Assembly (NCBI GenBank): GCA_009760855.2
Contig: WPIO01000016.1
Coordinates: forward strand, 4,545,001 to 4,609,000
From: Cristatella mucedo
Taxonomy: Eukaryota > Bryozoa > Phylactolaemata > Cristatellidae
Direction: 5' to 3'
Length of the DNA stretch: 64,000 bases
Shown: positions 11,510 to 24,540 of the stretch, piece by piece
Position numbering within the stretch: position 1 is the first letter of the stretch
Layout: every line of letters starts with the position of its first letter
The notes under the pieces: model-generated
What the model was told of the DNA's origin: nothing
What the model saw: the letters and a program-made list of their open reading frames with translations, nothing else
Databases searched by the model: none
Program-made: the position numbers and the translations under genes

Positions 11510-13010
11510 CCTCCTTTCCACCCAGTCTCTCGTCTTGATCGCCTAGTTAGTGCCATCAACCAGGCCGATGACATCCGTTAGTGCTGAGCAATATTCCATG
11601 CCAGTAGTGCTCCAGCACACTCAAACAGAATCACATTTGATTTCAACTAAATTACTTGACTAGGCAGCGTAGTGGCACGTGATGGCTCCACTCATCGGCA
11701 TCGGTCAAGAATGCGCTAAGGGATTCTGAACCTCTCACGATCCGGCTTCGACTTACTTGGTCAAGAGGTACAGTGCAATTCAGGTAAGCGGATGCCGCGG
11801 TGGGCAACTCCAAATGCTTGGAGGCGTGCCGCCACGTGCAGCGGTCGCTCGCGGTGCTGCGAATTCGCTACAGCGCTGGCGGTCATCAAAAACCGGCAGA
11901 GCACGGCAGGCCTCTCAGAGGCAGCAGCCTCACAGATGCCTCGCAGTAGATCGACGAAGCTCGAGAGAAATCTTGAGCGCTGGTGCCAAGGGGACTGGGC
12001 AGGCATGCCGGGTATGCGCGGTCGCGACTCGGCCAGGAGTCCAGAGCGGCATGTCCGATACCCGTGCGCGCATCTGTATTATATAGCAGTGCACCGAAAG
12101 GCAGCAGCCTCGAGCTGAAGGCTGCTAAAGCTAGCGCAGCGCGAAGCAGTCGGCACGCGAGCACGTGAGCAAATCACTGAGCACTGAGCACAGCAGCCGG
12201 CTTGCCCGATGCTGCCCGGCGGCCACTTCAGACGCTGCTGCTGAAGTAGACAGGGAAGCGTCAGGCACACGCAGTGGATCGCTTGCTGAACTCGGACCAA
12301 AAACGGGACATATTAGACGAATCAGAGCTCCTCCGAACAAGCAAATGTGCTTCGCCCCGGCTGCTTTGCGTGGCTGACGAGCTGGTGAGGCTTATGCAAA
12401 CTACGATAGCCATTAAAAGCGAGCTCGTGCGGGAAGCGGGGCGGCAAAATGAGCTGAAGAAAAGCGGCTGTGTATGCGCATCCGGTAGGTACAGTCGAGC
12501 CAGCATCGGTCGGCACCGACGGCAGAAGACGGCGGCGGCGGCTTCGGCGGATGTCGGTCGGCCGGCTGGCCGCCAGACGAGGCCGAGAGGCGACAGAGCA
12601 GTCGTTCACAGAGCGGTTCGCCTGCTGTAGACAACCTCCGGCTGCTCGCTGCTGCCGCCGTCGTTGCACTCCGGCGGTCTGTTGCCCGCCGCCGGCGAGG
12701 CCTCCTCGAACCGACGGGTGTAGGGCTGCTGCCGAGCGCCAGCTACGTCGCCTCCAGGGCTGCTGCCATCACCTGAGGCGCCGCCGCCGCCGAACAAGGA
12801 GCTCTCGCGGTGCCGATGCGCGGCGATCGCCGCCACGACGGTGGGCTTAATGTGGCTCGGCTGCACAGCCACAGCTGGCGGAGCAATCTGCAGCGAAGAC
12901 GAAAGACCGGCGCCGATGAGCCGGCGGGCCGGAGATCGTGCGTGCGCACCCATTGCACTGCCTGATCGAGAGAGAGGCAGAGTGTTCGCACGGCGATGGA
13001 AAAGATGTCA
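11510..13010. other. GC-rich low-copy region
   Basis: Rich in CpG, CAG/CTG and CGG-type triplets, with many overlapping open frames on both strands as expected of high GC. The only segment with a convincing protein character is the one listed at 12265-12485. No recognised repeat. Confidence 0.4.
12265..12485 (+). CDS. Unrecognised open segment with helix-rich peptide
   Basis: Open frame reading VDRLLNSDQKRDILDESELL, then ...LLCVADELVRLMQTTIAI and KSELVREAGRQNELKK, with regular spacing of hydrophobic and charged residues typical of amphipathic helices. There is a possible acceptor upstream (CACACGCAG) and a donor G|GTAGGT near 12485. It lies in a GC-rich, repeat-poor segment. No family recognised. 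Confidence 0.25.
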
Positions 13011-13011
13011 G

Positions 13012-14058
13012 GGGGCTGGCTGGCCCGGCCTATTGGAGGGCTCGGCATGAGGGCCCGCATGGACTATTGTCACGCAATTCGGTTGCTAAACCCGACACAC
13101 CATTTGTGCTACGTGGAATCAAAAGGAAAGTTAATCAAAGCTTATTGTGTAAATGGCAGCTCTAGAGCAGCGTGAAAATGCAGTGACGCTAGCTTGCAAG
13201 GGCCACTGAAGGCTGTAGCATGAAAATGCATAAGTGCAGTCATAAGTCAGTGACATGAATGTTTGAAGGTAAACCCGGAGCATTGCTTTCAATGATGTGG
13301 AATCAAAACTGCAGCTATGTAAAGGCCTATTGTGGAAATGGTGGCTGAATAGCAGTTTCATTATGCAGGGAGGCCGGCTGGCCCGGGCCATTGGAGGCCA
13401 TATCATCAGAATGTACAGGTGCAATCGCATGGAATTTGGTGGGTAAACCCGGAATGCAGTTTTCCATAATACAGAATCAAAACCGGAGTTTCAGGAAGCC
13501 ATTTGTGGAAATGGCAGCTGTATCGAAGTTCGGTTATTTATGGCTGCCATCTGGACCGGGTCACTGGAGGCCCTAGAATGAGAACACGGAAGCTCAATCA
13601 AATGAAATCTGGTAGGTAAACATGGACCATTGTTTGGTACAATTTGGAATCAAAACCAGTTTCGCAAAGATTTTTATGGAAAAAATGGCAGCTTGTTTGC
13701 CACTCGAATGTTATGGGCTGCCATTTGCGCCAGGCCATCAGAGGCCATAGCATGAGAACGTGCCAGCGCAATCGATTGAACATTAGTGTGTAAACCTGGC
13801 ATACTGCTCTCTATAATTTGGACTCAAAACCACAGTTGAACGAAGATTTTGTGGAAATGGCAGCTGTATCGCTATTCAAATGTCTAAATAGGCTGACTGG
13901 CCCAGGCCGCTTGATGCCACAGCGGGAGAACGTGCAAGCAAAATTGCATAAAATTTGGTGGGTAAACCTGCAACACCATTCTGTATAATTTGGAATCAAA
14001 CCCGATGCTCTGACGTTTATTGTGGAAATGGCAGCTGTATTGCAGCATATCTTTGGGA
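13012..14058 (+). repeat. Tandem satellite array 1, about 172-bp unit, six copies
   Basis: The motif (G)GTAAACCYGG recurs near 13086, 13270, 13443, 13615, 13791 and 13963, spaced about 172-184 bp. Other recurring blocks are TTTGGAATCAAAACC, GTGGAAATGGCAGCTGTAT, TGGCCCGGGCCATTGGAGG and ATGAGAACG. Copies are diverged from each other, so the array is old. Confidence 0.87.
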
Positions 14059-14290
14059 CCCCCAAACGAACTCGTTTCTTCGATTGTTAGAGTAGCTAAC
14101 ACGTTTAACAGTGCAGCTTTCAGTCCAATCTCGTGCCGCCATTTTTCAATGCAGGCCCCACAACGCGCTGTGAGTTCTGATCTAGAGTACTTCCAAGAAC
14201 CAGGAAGCAGGCAATCAGCTCAGAGGGCTTACAAGCGCTATCTCGAGAATGTCATCAGCCTATGAGAGATCAGCCGACGACGGCAAGGAT

Positions 14291-14440
14291 AAGTATTAAA
14301 TGTAATTCATGTGTACAGCGCTCTAAGACAACTGAATCTCTATTCAGGGGCTTTACACATGCCGCAGGGGGCTCGAGCCCACGACTTCGGTCGTCAAAAA
14401 CACCTGGGGACCTCGGCTATCGAAGAGGGCAACGTAAGCA
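14291..14440 (-). mobile_element. SINE-A copy
   Basis: Complement of the tail (CAGCGCTCTAAGA...ATCTCTATTCAGG) and B box (GGGCTCGAGCCCACGAC), with a degraded head. Confidence 0.75.
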
Positions 14441-14795
14441 ACAGCAGAGGCGCTCCGAAGCGGCCAGCTCAGCTGGCATCGAAGCACAGGGTAGAGGAGG
14501 GCTGGGTGGGTGTGCACGGTCACCATTCCCCGAGCGGCTCAAATTCATCTTAAAGCCTAGAGTATGAGACCGGGAATGTGCGGAAGAAGGGGGTCATGCA
14601 CGAGAACAGGAATGTGAGGAAGAAGGGTTTGCATATAGCAAGACACCGCACACTTTCCGCCGACGTCTGGCCGTGAGCTCGCTGACAGCGGTCTCGATGC
14701 GCGCGTGCTAGCCTCACTTGACCGCGAGCGCACACGCACTCGCTCGCAGGAAGTGGCACGCGGTCAAAAGCAGTCGGGCAGCCAGGCCGACCGAC

Positions 14796-14839
14796 CTTTG
14801 GCAGCTCCGATGGCAGCGACTTGTACGATCCGATCGAAC
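14796..14839 (-). CDS. Possible small downstream exon of the transmembrane gene
   Basis: Minus-strand 44-bp segment after a pyrimidine-rich acceptor (CTTTCGGTTTTTAG) and before AAAG|GTCGGT. Read after the phase-1 exit of the transmembrane exon it gives GSIGSYKSLPSELPK, a plausible cytoplasmic linker. The phase match alone has a one-in-three chance of being accidental, and GC-rich open segments nearby (16590-17030, minus) are equally possible. Confidence 0.18.
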
Positions 14840-15463
14840 CTAAAAACCGAAAGCCGCCGCCCAGGCTTCGAGTGCAGTATAGAAAAATCTCTTGCATCAC
14901 ACTCACAGTCTTTTTGGAGTAACCGCCGGAAGGAGATGCGGTAAACTACATCACGAACAGCAGCAGCAGCAGCTTCAACTGCAGCGGAAGCGATTCCTGC
15001 GCTCCGCCGTGCAGCAGAACGATCATCAGTCGGCACAGCACGAATTAAGGGCAAAGGAAGCACTAAGGCTGCTGGGTCACGCTAGCTGGCGGCACACGCG
15101 AGCAACTCTGCGAGCCAGACAGGCAGCAGACGAAATGCTCTCGCAAGGCGCAAGCACGCACCGGCTGGCCACGCGAAGTTGTGCTGCTCCTCATTCTGCT
15201 GCCACACCTTCGCTGGTGTCACGGGCTGCAATCGAATGGAAAGAGACAAGCGATTGCACTCTGTGAGAACCACTCAATGGCCGTCATTTCTGCACTGCGC
15301 AGAAGTGTTTGAGGGAGACAGTGCGGCACCACTGGGAGGTCACAGGTTACAAACAGTGTACATGCCTTCTTTAGATAGCACCTACAATACTAATGTTCTG
15401 GCCTGTTTTGACGCAAAGCACGGTGCTGCCTGTAACACGGGTGCCTGCAACAACGTGGGTGTG

Positions 15464-15620
15464 TGTGTGCGTGTGTGTGGGTTCGTATGTGCGTGTGCGT
15501 TCAAGTCTGAGTGTACGGGCACGTGTGCACGTGCGCCTGTTTGTGCTCGCAAGTGTATGCACGTGTGCCCGCGTGGACTCTTGTATATGCACGTGTGCCT
15601 GTATGCATTAGCGTTTGTGG
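15464..15620 (+). repeat. Degenerate GT/GC-rich tract
   Basis: Imperfect TG and TGCG repeats, largely alternating purine-pyrimidine. Confidence 0.8.
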
Positions 15621-15685
15621 GTGAGTATCATGTGGGTGAGTATCCTTGCGCACGATATCCTTGCGAGCTGGTGCGAGCAGCGAGA

Positions 15686-15776
15686 GCCACTTTATTGCCC
15701 AATGAAAGTGCAGCTAGCGGCAGCTGTTAAGGCTCTTTTGATGCTTTCTAAATGAAGCTGCTAAATCAGCTAAAAT
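15686..15776 (+). mobile_element. SINE-B 3' fragment
   Basis: Only the tail portion: AGCTGTTAAGGCTCTTTTGA ... GCTGCTAAATCAGCT. Confidence 0.6.
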
Positions 15777-15829
15777 TTTATTTTTTTAAGTTTAAAGAAG
15801 GGCAAACAACTATTGCATGCTCACATCGA

Positions 15830-16205
15830 CTTGAGATTGGACTGTAGAGTTGCAGCCTCCTCGCGTGCCCTCAGATCCTGTATGGACAATAAATTAGCTG
15901 TTCCATTCCTCCACTTAAAGTCGGCGATAAAAGCTTTCGCTCTGCAGGTCCTAGACTGCGGAACTCACTTCCACGGTTCTTACGCAACGACAACTACTGT
16001 CCTGCTGCCGACTATGGCTCATCCTTGCCAGCAGTCCTGAGCTGCTACTTCTACGCTACTCACTACCCCAGCTGCTCTCCTGACTCTGCTATGCTTCCCA
16101 CTTTCTCTTTGTTGCGTGAGACGAAGTCTGTAGGCTACCGAATGATTGTACCCACATAGTCTTTATGGCCTTGCGGAGTTACAGACGGAGACACATTAAA
16201 TTACA
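15830..16205 (+). mobile_element. LINE-B 3' fragment
   Basis: Plus-orientation copy of the 3' end found at 38.3 and 45.1 kb: ...GGACAATAAATTAGCTGTTC, CTGCCGACTATGGCTCATCC, TTCTCTTTGTTGCGTGAGAC, then GGAGTTACAGACGGAGACAC and the ATTACA end. Confidence 0.8.
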
Positions 16206-17249
16206 TTATCGATTTCCGGGGCACACCAGGGGCAGGGCACAAGCACACAGGCAAGCAAAAAGCAGTGCCCTTGTCGCACGCCACGCACAGCGATCGCTTC
16301 GATGCAGACAAGCATGCGCAAGCTAGTCTCCAGACGTTGGGAGGAAGAATGCTGAAGAAGCCCGAGTCTCATCTGGTGGTCACTACGAAGCTCCTTGCTC
16401 TCCATTGCTTGCAAGCGGGCTCATCAAGTCGACAATACGAGAGAGAAAGTGCTGGTTTGGGCTTCGCACCGAGGAGGCCCCGATGGCCACCGCAGCACCA
16501 CGGGCTCCAGTACCTCAGCACCTGCCGCGACTCGAGCTGCTGGCGACGCCGCTCGATCGGAGTTGCTGGTCGGCAAGCAGCCGTCGTCGTCTGCTGCCAC
16601 TTCCTCCTTCAGGCACCCATAACCGCTGTGACCGCCTGCAGGCAAGACACGTGACCTCGTCACGCGGCACCCCTCGGTGGCGTGCGAGCAGGCAGCCGGA
16701 TGGACGGTCGGTAGAGCACGGCCTTTTCAGCGACCAACCGTGCACTGCACGGCGCAGTGCCAAGAAAGAACACACAGGGCGGCACTACAGCCGGGGGCGG
16801 GAGCAGACGAGCTGCGGCCAAACGAGCGATATCCGGTGTAGGCGGCCATTCCATGGAGCATCCGGTTGTCCCGTGGGCGCATCCGCTGACCCAATGTGGG
16901 ATCGGCGGTGCAATGAGCTTCGGGCGAGGGCACCACCGCCTGGTCGTACCTGACATACGGCGTACGGACAGCTGCTGCCGTATAGAAGCAAGGCTCATGA
17001 CGCCGACGGCCGGGTTCGAGCTGCCACGCTGATCGGATCCGCCTGGCGAACGATCGGGCGCCGAATGACAACACGATCCTGCAGCCGAGAGAGCAGGCAA
17101 GCTTGGGTGCGAGTGCACATGCACGGCAGCAGGGTGCTAGGGTGCGGCAGCAAGGCTGACTGAATGTATCGCCCAGCTTCTGCCCATCTGGGTCGATTCT
17201 CGATGGCTGGTCGTCGGCTCGCACGTCAGAAGTTGCAGCAAAGAAATCG

Positions 17250-18155
<906 letters not shown>

Positions 18156-18302
18156 TAGCCCTGCGAGAATGGCAGGCTTGCCACCGACTATGACCAGGGG
18201 AACATCAGGAGAACAAGTGCAGCACTGCTGCTGATGCCTCCCCTGCTACAATGGGAGACACACACACCTAGGTGAACATGCGCTGCCCCCCTCGCCACTC
18301 AC

Positions 18303-18510
18303 CCCAGCAGGTGCCGGCCTTGTAGGAGCAATTCCTGCTGCAGCGGCGCCACCGCTTCGAAATGCAGACCACGAGCAGAGCGATCAAGCAGCAGCAGAGG
18401 ATTGCACAGGCGATGACGGCCGTCACTGTCCACGGCGATGACCAGAATGCACTCGAAGGTCCCGACACCGAATGCTGTGACAGACCGCGACCAGTGCTGC
18501 TACTGCCTGT
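18303..18510 (-). CDS. Exon with a transmembrane segment, gene unknown
   Basis: Minus-strand segment of 208 bp with acceptor GGGCGTTGCAG before 18510 and donor GGG|GTGAGT after 18303. It enters in phase 0 and exits in phase 1. Order of features: Ser/Thr/Gly-rich stretch (TGSSSTGRGLSQHSVSGPSS), a hydrophobic helix (WTVTAVIACAILCCCLIALL, then VVCI), then a basic Cys-containing juxtamembrane stretch (KRWRRCSRNC). This is the architecture of a single-pass type I membrane protein with possible palmitoylation sites, seen in synaptotagmins and Shisa-type proteins, but no diagnostic domain is present. Neighbouring exons are uncertain. Confidence 0.45.
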
Positions 18511-18687
18511 CTGCAACGCCCAGGATCCCACGAGAGAATGCAGCGAATAGCAGGCCGAGCCTCGATCTTCGACTAATTTATTTATCGAGCCTACTCGCCA
18601 GAAGCTCAGTCGGCAACCAGCTTTTCAATAAAAATTTGGCCTGGCAATTGTCATAGTTGCAGGATAGCAGTACAGTGCCAGTGATAG

Positions 18688-18721
18688 AGGGGGAGAGAGG
18701 GAGAGAAAGAGGGGAGAGAGA

Positions 18722-18811
<90 letters not shown>

Positions 18812-19005
18812 CGAAGAGGGAGAGGGAGAGAGAGAGAGAGGGAGAGAGGAAGAGAGAGAGAGAGAGAGGGAGAGAGAGAGGGAGGGAGAGGGGGAGGGAG
18901 GGAGAGGGGGAGGGAGAGGGAGAGGGAGAGGGGGAGGGAGAGGGGGAGGGAGAGGGGGAGGGAGAGGGAGAGGGGAGGGAGAGGGAGAGAGAGAGAGGGA
19001 GGGAA

Positions 19006-19036
<31 letters not shown>

Positions 19037-19055
19037 GAGTGAGGGAGAGAGAGGG
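18688..19055 (+). repeat. GA/GGGA purine tract
   Basis: About 370 bp of nearly pure purine on the plus strand, with GGGAGA variants between 18890 and 18990. Confidence 0.95.
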
Positions 19056-19658
19056 AGTAGAGAAGAGCTATGATATAGCGAATGCTAGCTGCAAATGCCC
19101 TGGATGCATGAAAGCTTGGAATGATTAATGAGAGAATTACTGAGCAAATAGAACTGAGAGCTCCGTGTCCATCACCCAGGGGAGGAAGGCAGCCTCGGGT
19201 GACCCAATTTGGCAGAGAAGGCACCAATCGAAGGTGACACCTGCAAAATCTGGTTCGTTGCATTGGCCAGCTGATCTAGCCATGTACTCTCCCCCAGCCA
19301 TACACTCACTTCCTAGCTGACCAGCTCTCATTTCGAGAGAGGCAATAAAGTAAACCTTGCCGTCGGAGAAGCAATACACAATGCATCTAAGTGACTTTCT
19401 GTCCACGACATGTGCTAAGGTGGTCCTGGCAGACCAACTTACACCTCCCCTTGCACAATGAATTCTTTAGCTCTACAGCAAAACATACTAGACCTTTGCT
19501 ATTCTAATTCAGCAAAGCTGCCCTTACAGCCTACGGTAGACAGAAAACCCACCAAACTTAGCAAACGATTCGTCCTGGCAAATCGTCCAGTGTGTGCTGC
19601 AAGTGATTACCATTCACTCTTGACAAGTGCGAAGTTGTACATGCTTTAGGCAGCCAGC

Positions 19659-19812
19659 GCTGGCTTGGCTCAGGGGTTAGGGTGCTCACTGCGACCAAGG
19701 TCAAGGTAAATGTAGTTGATGGCCGAAGTCGTTGACTCGAGCCCTGTGGCATATGTGAAGTGCCTGAATACAGATCAAGTTCTCTTTGAGCACTATACAA
19801 ATAAATTATACG
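19659..19812 (+). mobile_element. SINE-A copy
   Basis: A box TGGCTCAGGGGTTAGG, B box GACTCGAGCCC, tail GTGAAGTGCCTGAATACAGATC ... AAATAAATTATA. Confidence 0.84.
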
Positions 19813-20653
19813 AGATTCTGGACCCTATGGCTACACAAGTATTTTAGTATTGCTATTATTATTATTACTATTAATAGAATGCAATCTTTCTTTTGGGATC
19901 GGCCATAACAGTAGCAGCGCTCCTGCGGTTGATCCCGTTGTGTTCTATCGCATCAGCATGCATGTCGCACCAACTGCCTAAAGCTCTCTTGGTCATTATC
20001 TCAAATATATCAAGTCTACACGGAGGCTGATAGCCACAGCGACAGGCCGGATGCAATCGAGTCAGTTGCGTCGAGAGGTAGGAAGGCCGGAAAAAAGGTC
20101 CGCAAAACAAGACACGTTGACTTGAAGTGTGGCAGACACCAGCATCCGCAGACAGGCTGCATGCACAACCACTACACTGCTATGGTCGGCAAGCGGCGGC
20201 GACGGCACGTCACACAGGCGCTAGCTGAAGCCAGACGCCATAGGGTGGAAGATTAAGCTTACACTGTTCTCCATTGGGGCGGATGGCTTCTGGTGCTTCG
20301 CACGGGTGCTACTGGACTGTATGTGACACCATCATAGCGTTTCAGCTCCCCCACACCGACCGTCAGCTGCTGGCAGAGAACGGCAGCAACTGGAACGTGG
20401 CGAGCTGCCGGTGCCGGGTCTTGAAAAGCAGCCCACTGCCCAGCGCCAGGGCAGAAGCTGCAGCTGCTGGCAAAGGTCAGTCGAGAGGTGGCCAACTGCC
20501 GTCACGGCAGGCTGCACCAGTGCACGTGCAGGAAGAAGCTGTTTACTTCAAAGCTCCAAAACCTGAAAGTCAAGAGCACTCATCCATGTCCACATCCCGA
20601 AATAAAGAAACGTTGCAGCAGCAATCGTGAAAAGTGTGCATCCCTACCCTACA

Positions 20654-20716
20654 AACACGCGCACACACGCACACTCGCGCGCGCGCACGCGCTCGCGCGC
20701 ACGCGCACACACACGC
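20654..20716 (+). repeat. CA/CG alternating purine-pyrimidine tract
   Basis: About 60 bp of CACGCG-type repeats including CGCGCGCGCACGCG. Confidence 0.9.
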
Positions 20717-20892
20717 AAGCCGAGAAGGCGGGAGCTCTTGGGCCTGGTTTCCTTCCTCACAGAGATGTGAAGGACGTTGGGCAGACAGCCAGTAGTGAAA
20801 GCAAAGGTAAATGGTAAATGGAGGCCGGACCATTATCCTCGACTCGAAGGGCTCTCGCTCGACGGTGGAAGACATCTGGAGCTCAGGGGCAG

Positions 20893-21690
20893 CTCCAAAG
20901 TCAAATCTGCCTATTTTCAGCAACATAACATTGCTAAAATTCGGGCTTGTTTAGATAAGGATACCACGTCTAAGTTGGTCCATGCATTCGTGACATCCCG
21001 TCTCGACTTCTGCAACTCACTGCTCGCTGGCCTATCGGCATGTGCGATCAGGCGATTGCAGCTGGTGCAAAACTCTGCAGCTCGGCTTGTCTGTCGTGAG
21101 CGTCGCAGTTGCCACATTACTCCACTTCTCGCCGACCTCCACTGGCTACCAGTCAAGCAACGGAATGACTTCGAGATTTTGTCGCTCACTTTTAGGACCC
21201 TTCATTCTATGGCTCCAGCCTATCTTTCAGATATACTACCCCATCAGGCAAAGCATCGTACCACTCGCTTTTCGGAATCCAACAGTCTACAAATACCTCG
21301 TACAAACCTCAAATCCTCTGGAGACCATGCATTTAGTTCGTATGCTCCCAAAGCCTGGAACTCCCTCCCGACCTGCGTCAGAACATCCCCTGACCTGACC
21401 ACATTAAAAAAAAATTAAAAACACCTATTTAGGGCAGCATTTAGTGGGTCCCTGTGATTCGTCCTTGATGTGCTTATGCGTGCTGACACTGTGCATGCTA
21501 CCACTAACCACATTTGCATGCTGACCCTGTGCATGTCACCCCTAACCATGTTATTAATTTTGTTTGTTTGTCAAGCATGATTTTACTCACCATTCAATTG
21601 CATTTCCCTTTGCAGCAAATGTAAAGTGCCTAGAGAGAGAGATTGAGTTCTCTGAGGGCGCTTTATCAAGTGCATTATTATTATTATAAG
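20893..21690 (+). mobile_element. LINE-A copy with longest intact coding end
   Basis: Reads continuously from SAYFQQHNIAKIRACLDKD through LVHAFVTSRLDFCNSLLAGL, LQLVQNSAARLVCRE, CHITPLLADLHWLPVKQ, APAYLSDILPHQAKH, AFSSYAPKAWNSLPTC to ...DLTTLKKN. A stop in a lengthened A-run follows. Then come the 3' UTR, the hairpin with a short GA expansion and ATT repeats. This is the carboxy-terminal region of an L2-clade ORF2, downstream of the catalytic reverse transcriptase motifs. Confidence 0.92.
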
Positions 21691-22162
21691 CTCGATGCAA
21701 CAAGCGTTCTGATCGGTTCATGCTTGCCGCTGCAAGAGCGGCACTGCACACGAAATGAAGCCAAAGAACAAGCCAACATTTCAACAACAGGAAGGCAGCG
21801 ACTGGTTGCAAGTAAGCACCTAAAGCAGAATGCCTCGCCGAAAAAACTGGCTGCGACCAGAGCAGCGAGTCGATGCGAATCAAGAATTGAGGAAAGCTGC
21901 GTCCTGCGGCCACAGTGAATGCGCTGCTTCCGGCTGTCTGCTCTCGCAGCCGTCTGACACCGGCAGCCTTTACGCCGCCAACGGATGCGTAGCTACCGAT
22001 CGACACGCCAAGTGCAAAGCCACAAAGCGCACGAGCACAGAATGTGCAGCAGCCGCCAGCAGACTGGAACCTCGTTGAGGGAGCCCTGACACGCCCACAG
22101 CAGCACGTGACAGCAAGTGGACTCGACAACCGCACCTAGCACGAGCAGGGTAGAAAAGGTCA

Positions 22163-22287
22163 AGGCTGATTCGGCAGCCTCATTTGTATAGCGGCAGAAG
22201 AGCCTTAGCGGCTATCGACAATGCTGCTCAAAGTGGGCAACAAAGAATCACCCACTGCGGGACTCGTACCCACGTCCTGGCTCGTGA
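22163..22287 (-). mobile_element. SINE-B partial copy
   Basis: Complement of tail GCTGATTCGGCAGCCTC and body GCGGCAGAAGAGCCTTAGCGG, then the B-box side GGGACTCGTACCC. Confidence 0.7.
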
Positions 22288-22432
22288 GATGAAGTCTGCT
22301 GGCTACCGGATGTGTACCGAAAGCTGCAGCTTAGCCGGCTTTGAGTGCGCTATGCAAAACTCTCCTGTCTAACATCCACATGATTTTTGAGGAGTTACAG
22401 ACGGCGATGCATTACATTTCGAGACCAAGCAC
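22288..22432 (+). mobile_element. LINE-B 3' fragment
   Basis: GAGATGAAGTCTGCTGGCTACC, GCGCTATGCAAAACTCTCCTG, GAGTTACAGACGGCGATGC and the ATTACAT end. Confidence 0.7.
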
Positions 22433-23449
22433 CTCCTGGGCAAAGACCCAGGGGTATATATATGCATGCACACTGTCTGTAACCGCTGCTCCAGATAGAA
22501 ATCGGCCAATGCCGGAGGGGGCATAACTACCGCTTCGACTTCCGTGCTTCGTTCAAGCCTCGGAAATGCACGACCAATCCCCGTCGGGCAAAACAACCCT
22601 CAAAAGGCTACAGCCTGGATAGCCGGCTGCAGTGAAGGTATAGTCGTGCGCAGCAGAACCAATCAATGCAATGCATCCAAGAGGCAATGATACATCCAAG
22701 AGATACAGAAAAAGAACTTTCTCACACTGCCGGGTGATCCTCGGCGGTCATGTGAACGCATCGACTGCTGAGCCCGTAAAAAAAGTTATGTAATCAGCCC
22801 AATTTAAATCTTCCCTAACTGCTGCTGCTGCTACTTCTGCTTCGCATGCATGCAAGTCACTGGGCCAATGGTTTCGGTCCCGATTGCGCAGGCCATGCCG
22901 TCTGAGAGAGCACAACAGCACTGAGTGCCCGATAGTCCCGAGGCAGCGTGGCCCACCTAAACAAAGCACCCACCATGCGCAGGCACTGGTGCATGCCTGG
23001 TGCATGCAAGCAATCTCAAGCGCCCACGCCCACGGACGGACACAGCACGTGCAGATCATGCATGCTCGCGCACGCAAAGGCGAGGCTGGCAGCAAAACAA
23101 GAGCGCCGCCCGAGTTGGGCAGGCATTTCCTTTAGCGTGCTGCCTCGGGCGCACATCGAGCGAGCAATCATCGTAGCGAGGGCTTTGCAGAGCGGCAGTC
23201 ACATGAGTGGTCCGATCTGTCTTAGAGCCAAGGGCTGGGAGGACATTGCTTCCGGCAGCAGGCAGGTTAGTGGAACTGCTGGCGAGTCAGCATCCAAGGT
23301 TTGCGTGCCATGCTTCGCTTTCGGCAGGCACGCAAGCGCCGTCGGTCGAACATACCGCGTGTCGAACGTCGGTCGAACACAACGTGAACGTGCGTGCTCG
23401 CAGCACATGCTGCCGTGAAAACTCGTGGTTGGCAGCCGTGCGAAGCATT

Positions 23450-23815
<366 letters not shown>

Positions 23816-23869
23816 GCAGATGAAATCCGGCAGAGTCCGATCGGTTAGCTTAACCGGGATGCCTAAAGC

Positions 23870-24057
23870 TCATCTCCGAAGCTCCTGTAGCTTAGCCGAG
23901 CGAGAGCAGTCTACACGGAGCGTCTCCAAAGAGCTTGCTCGCTCTCCAGCCAGGGCGGCTATGTCTGCAGCTCTGCTCTCAGCTTGGCCTGCTCCTGCCG
24001 TGAGAAGCTGCTGCTGCTGGCTGGCCTGCCGCAAAGCAAACCTTTGGACCTCAGACC
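23870..24057 (-). CDS. Gln/Ala-rich open segment, coiled-coil-like
   Basis: Minus-strand open frame VQRFALRQASQQQQLL, then ...GQAESRAADIAALAGERASS and LETLRVDCSRSAKLQELRR, with heptad-like Leu/Ala spacing, following a possible acceptor (GGCACTCGGTCTGAG) and ending in a stop. No family recognised. Confidence 0.18.
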
Positions 24058-24540
24058 GAGTGCCAACAACGTTGCAATGGAAATGAAGCCGAGGCACTCG
24101 GCACATGATCTCCCGGGCAGTGTCGACAGGGAGGGCTACTCAGCTGCCTCAAAGTAAGCCTCGCCCTCAAATCTAGAACCCCGGCTGGTAGACATGAAAA
24201 AAAGAACCAATCCACAACGAAAGTAACACCCAGCTAGATATTCAAGACCGGCTGATTGTCGTATGCCGGGCTTTCAAGGTAGGGAAGGTTCACAGCCAAT
24301 CACTTAACTAACGGCATATGCAATGGTGCATAGGCTGCCGGGCATCCTATGCACCAACGAACTGAAGGACAAGGGCAGCGGATCAACGACTGGAAACGAT
24401 CAGACAGCCTGCACAGAATGTGTCCCTGACGCTGGCTGGCTCGAGCTTAATAAGTTGCATGGCTGCTTTTGGACTCTGAACACCAGCAACCGTAGGGGCC
24501 TGCAGCAGGTCGGCACCATTAGCAGCATCCAAATATAAAT

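Noticed and set aside
13012-14058. CRISPR-like array from regularly spaced repeats
   Set aside because: The repeat covers the whole unit of about 172 bp with no unique spacers, and the genome is eukaryotic; it is a satellite.
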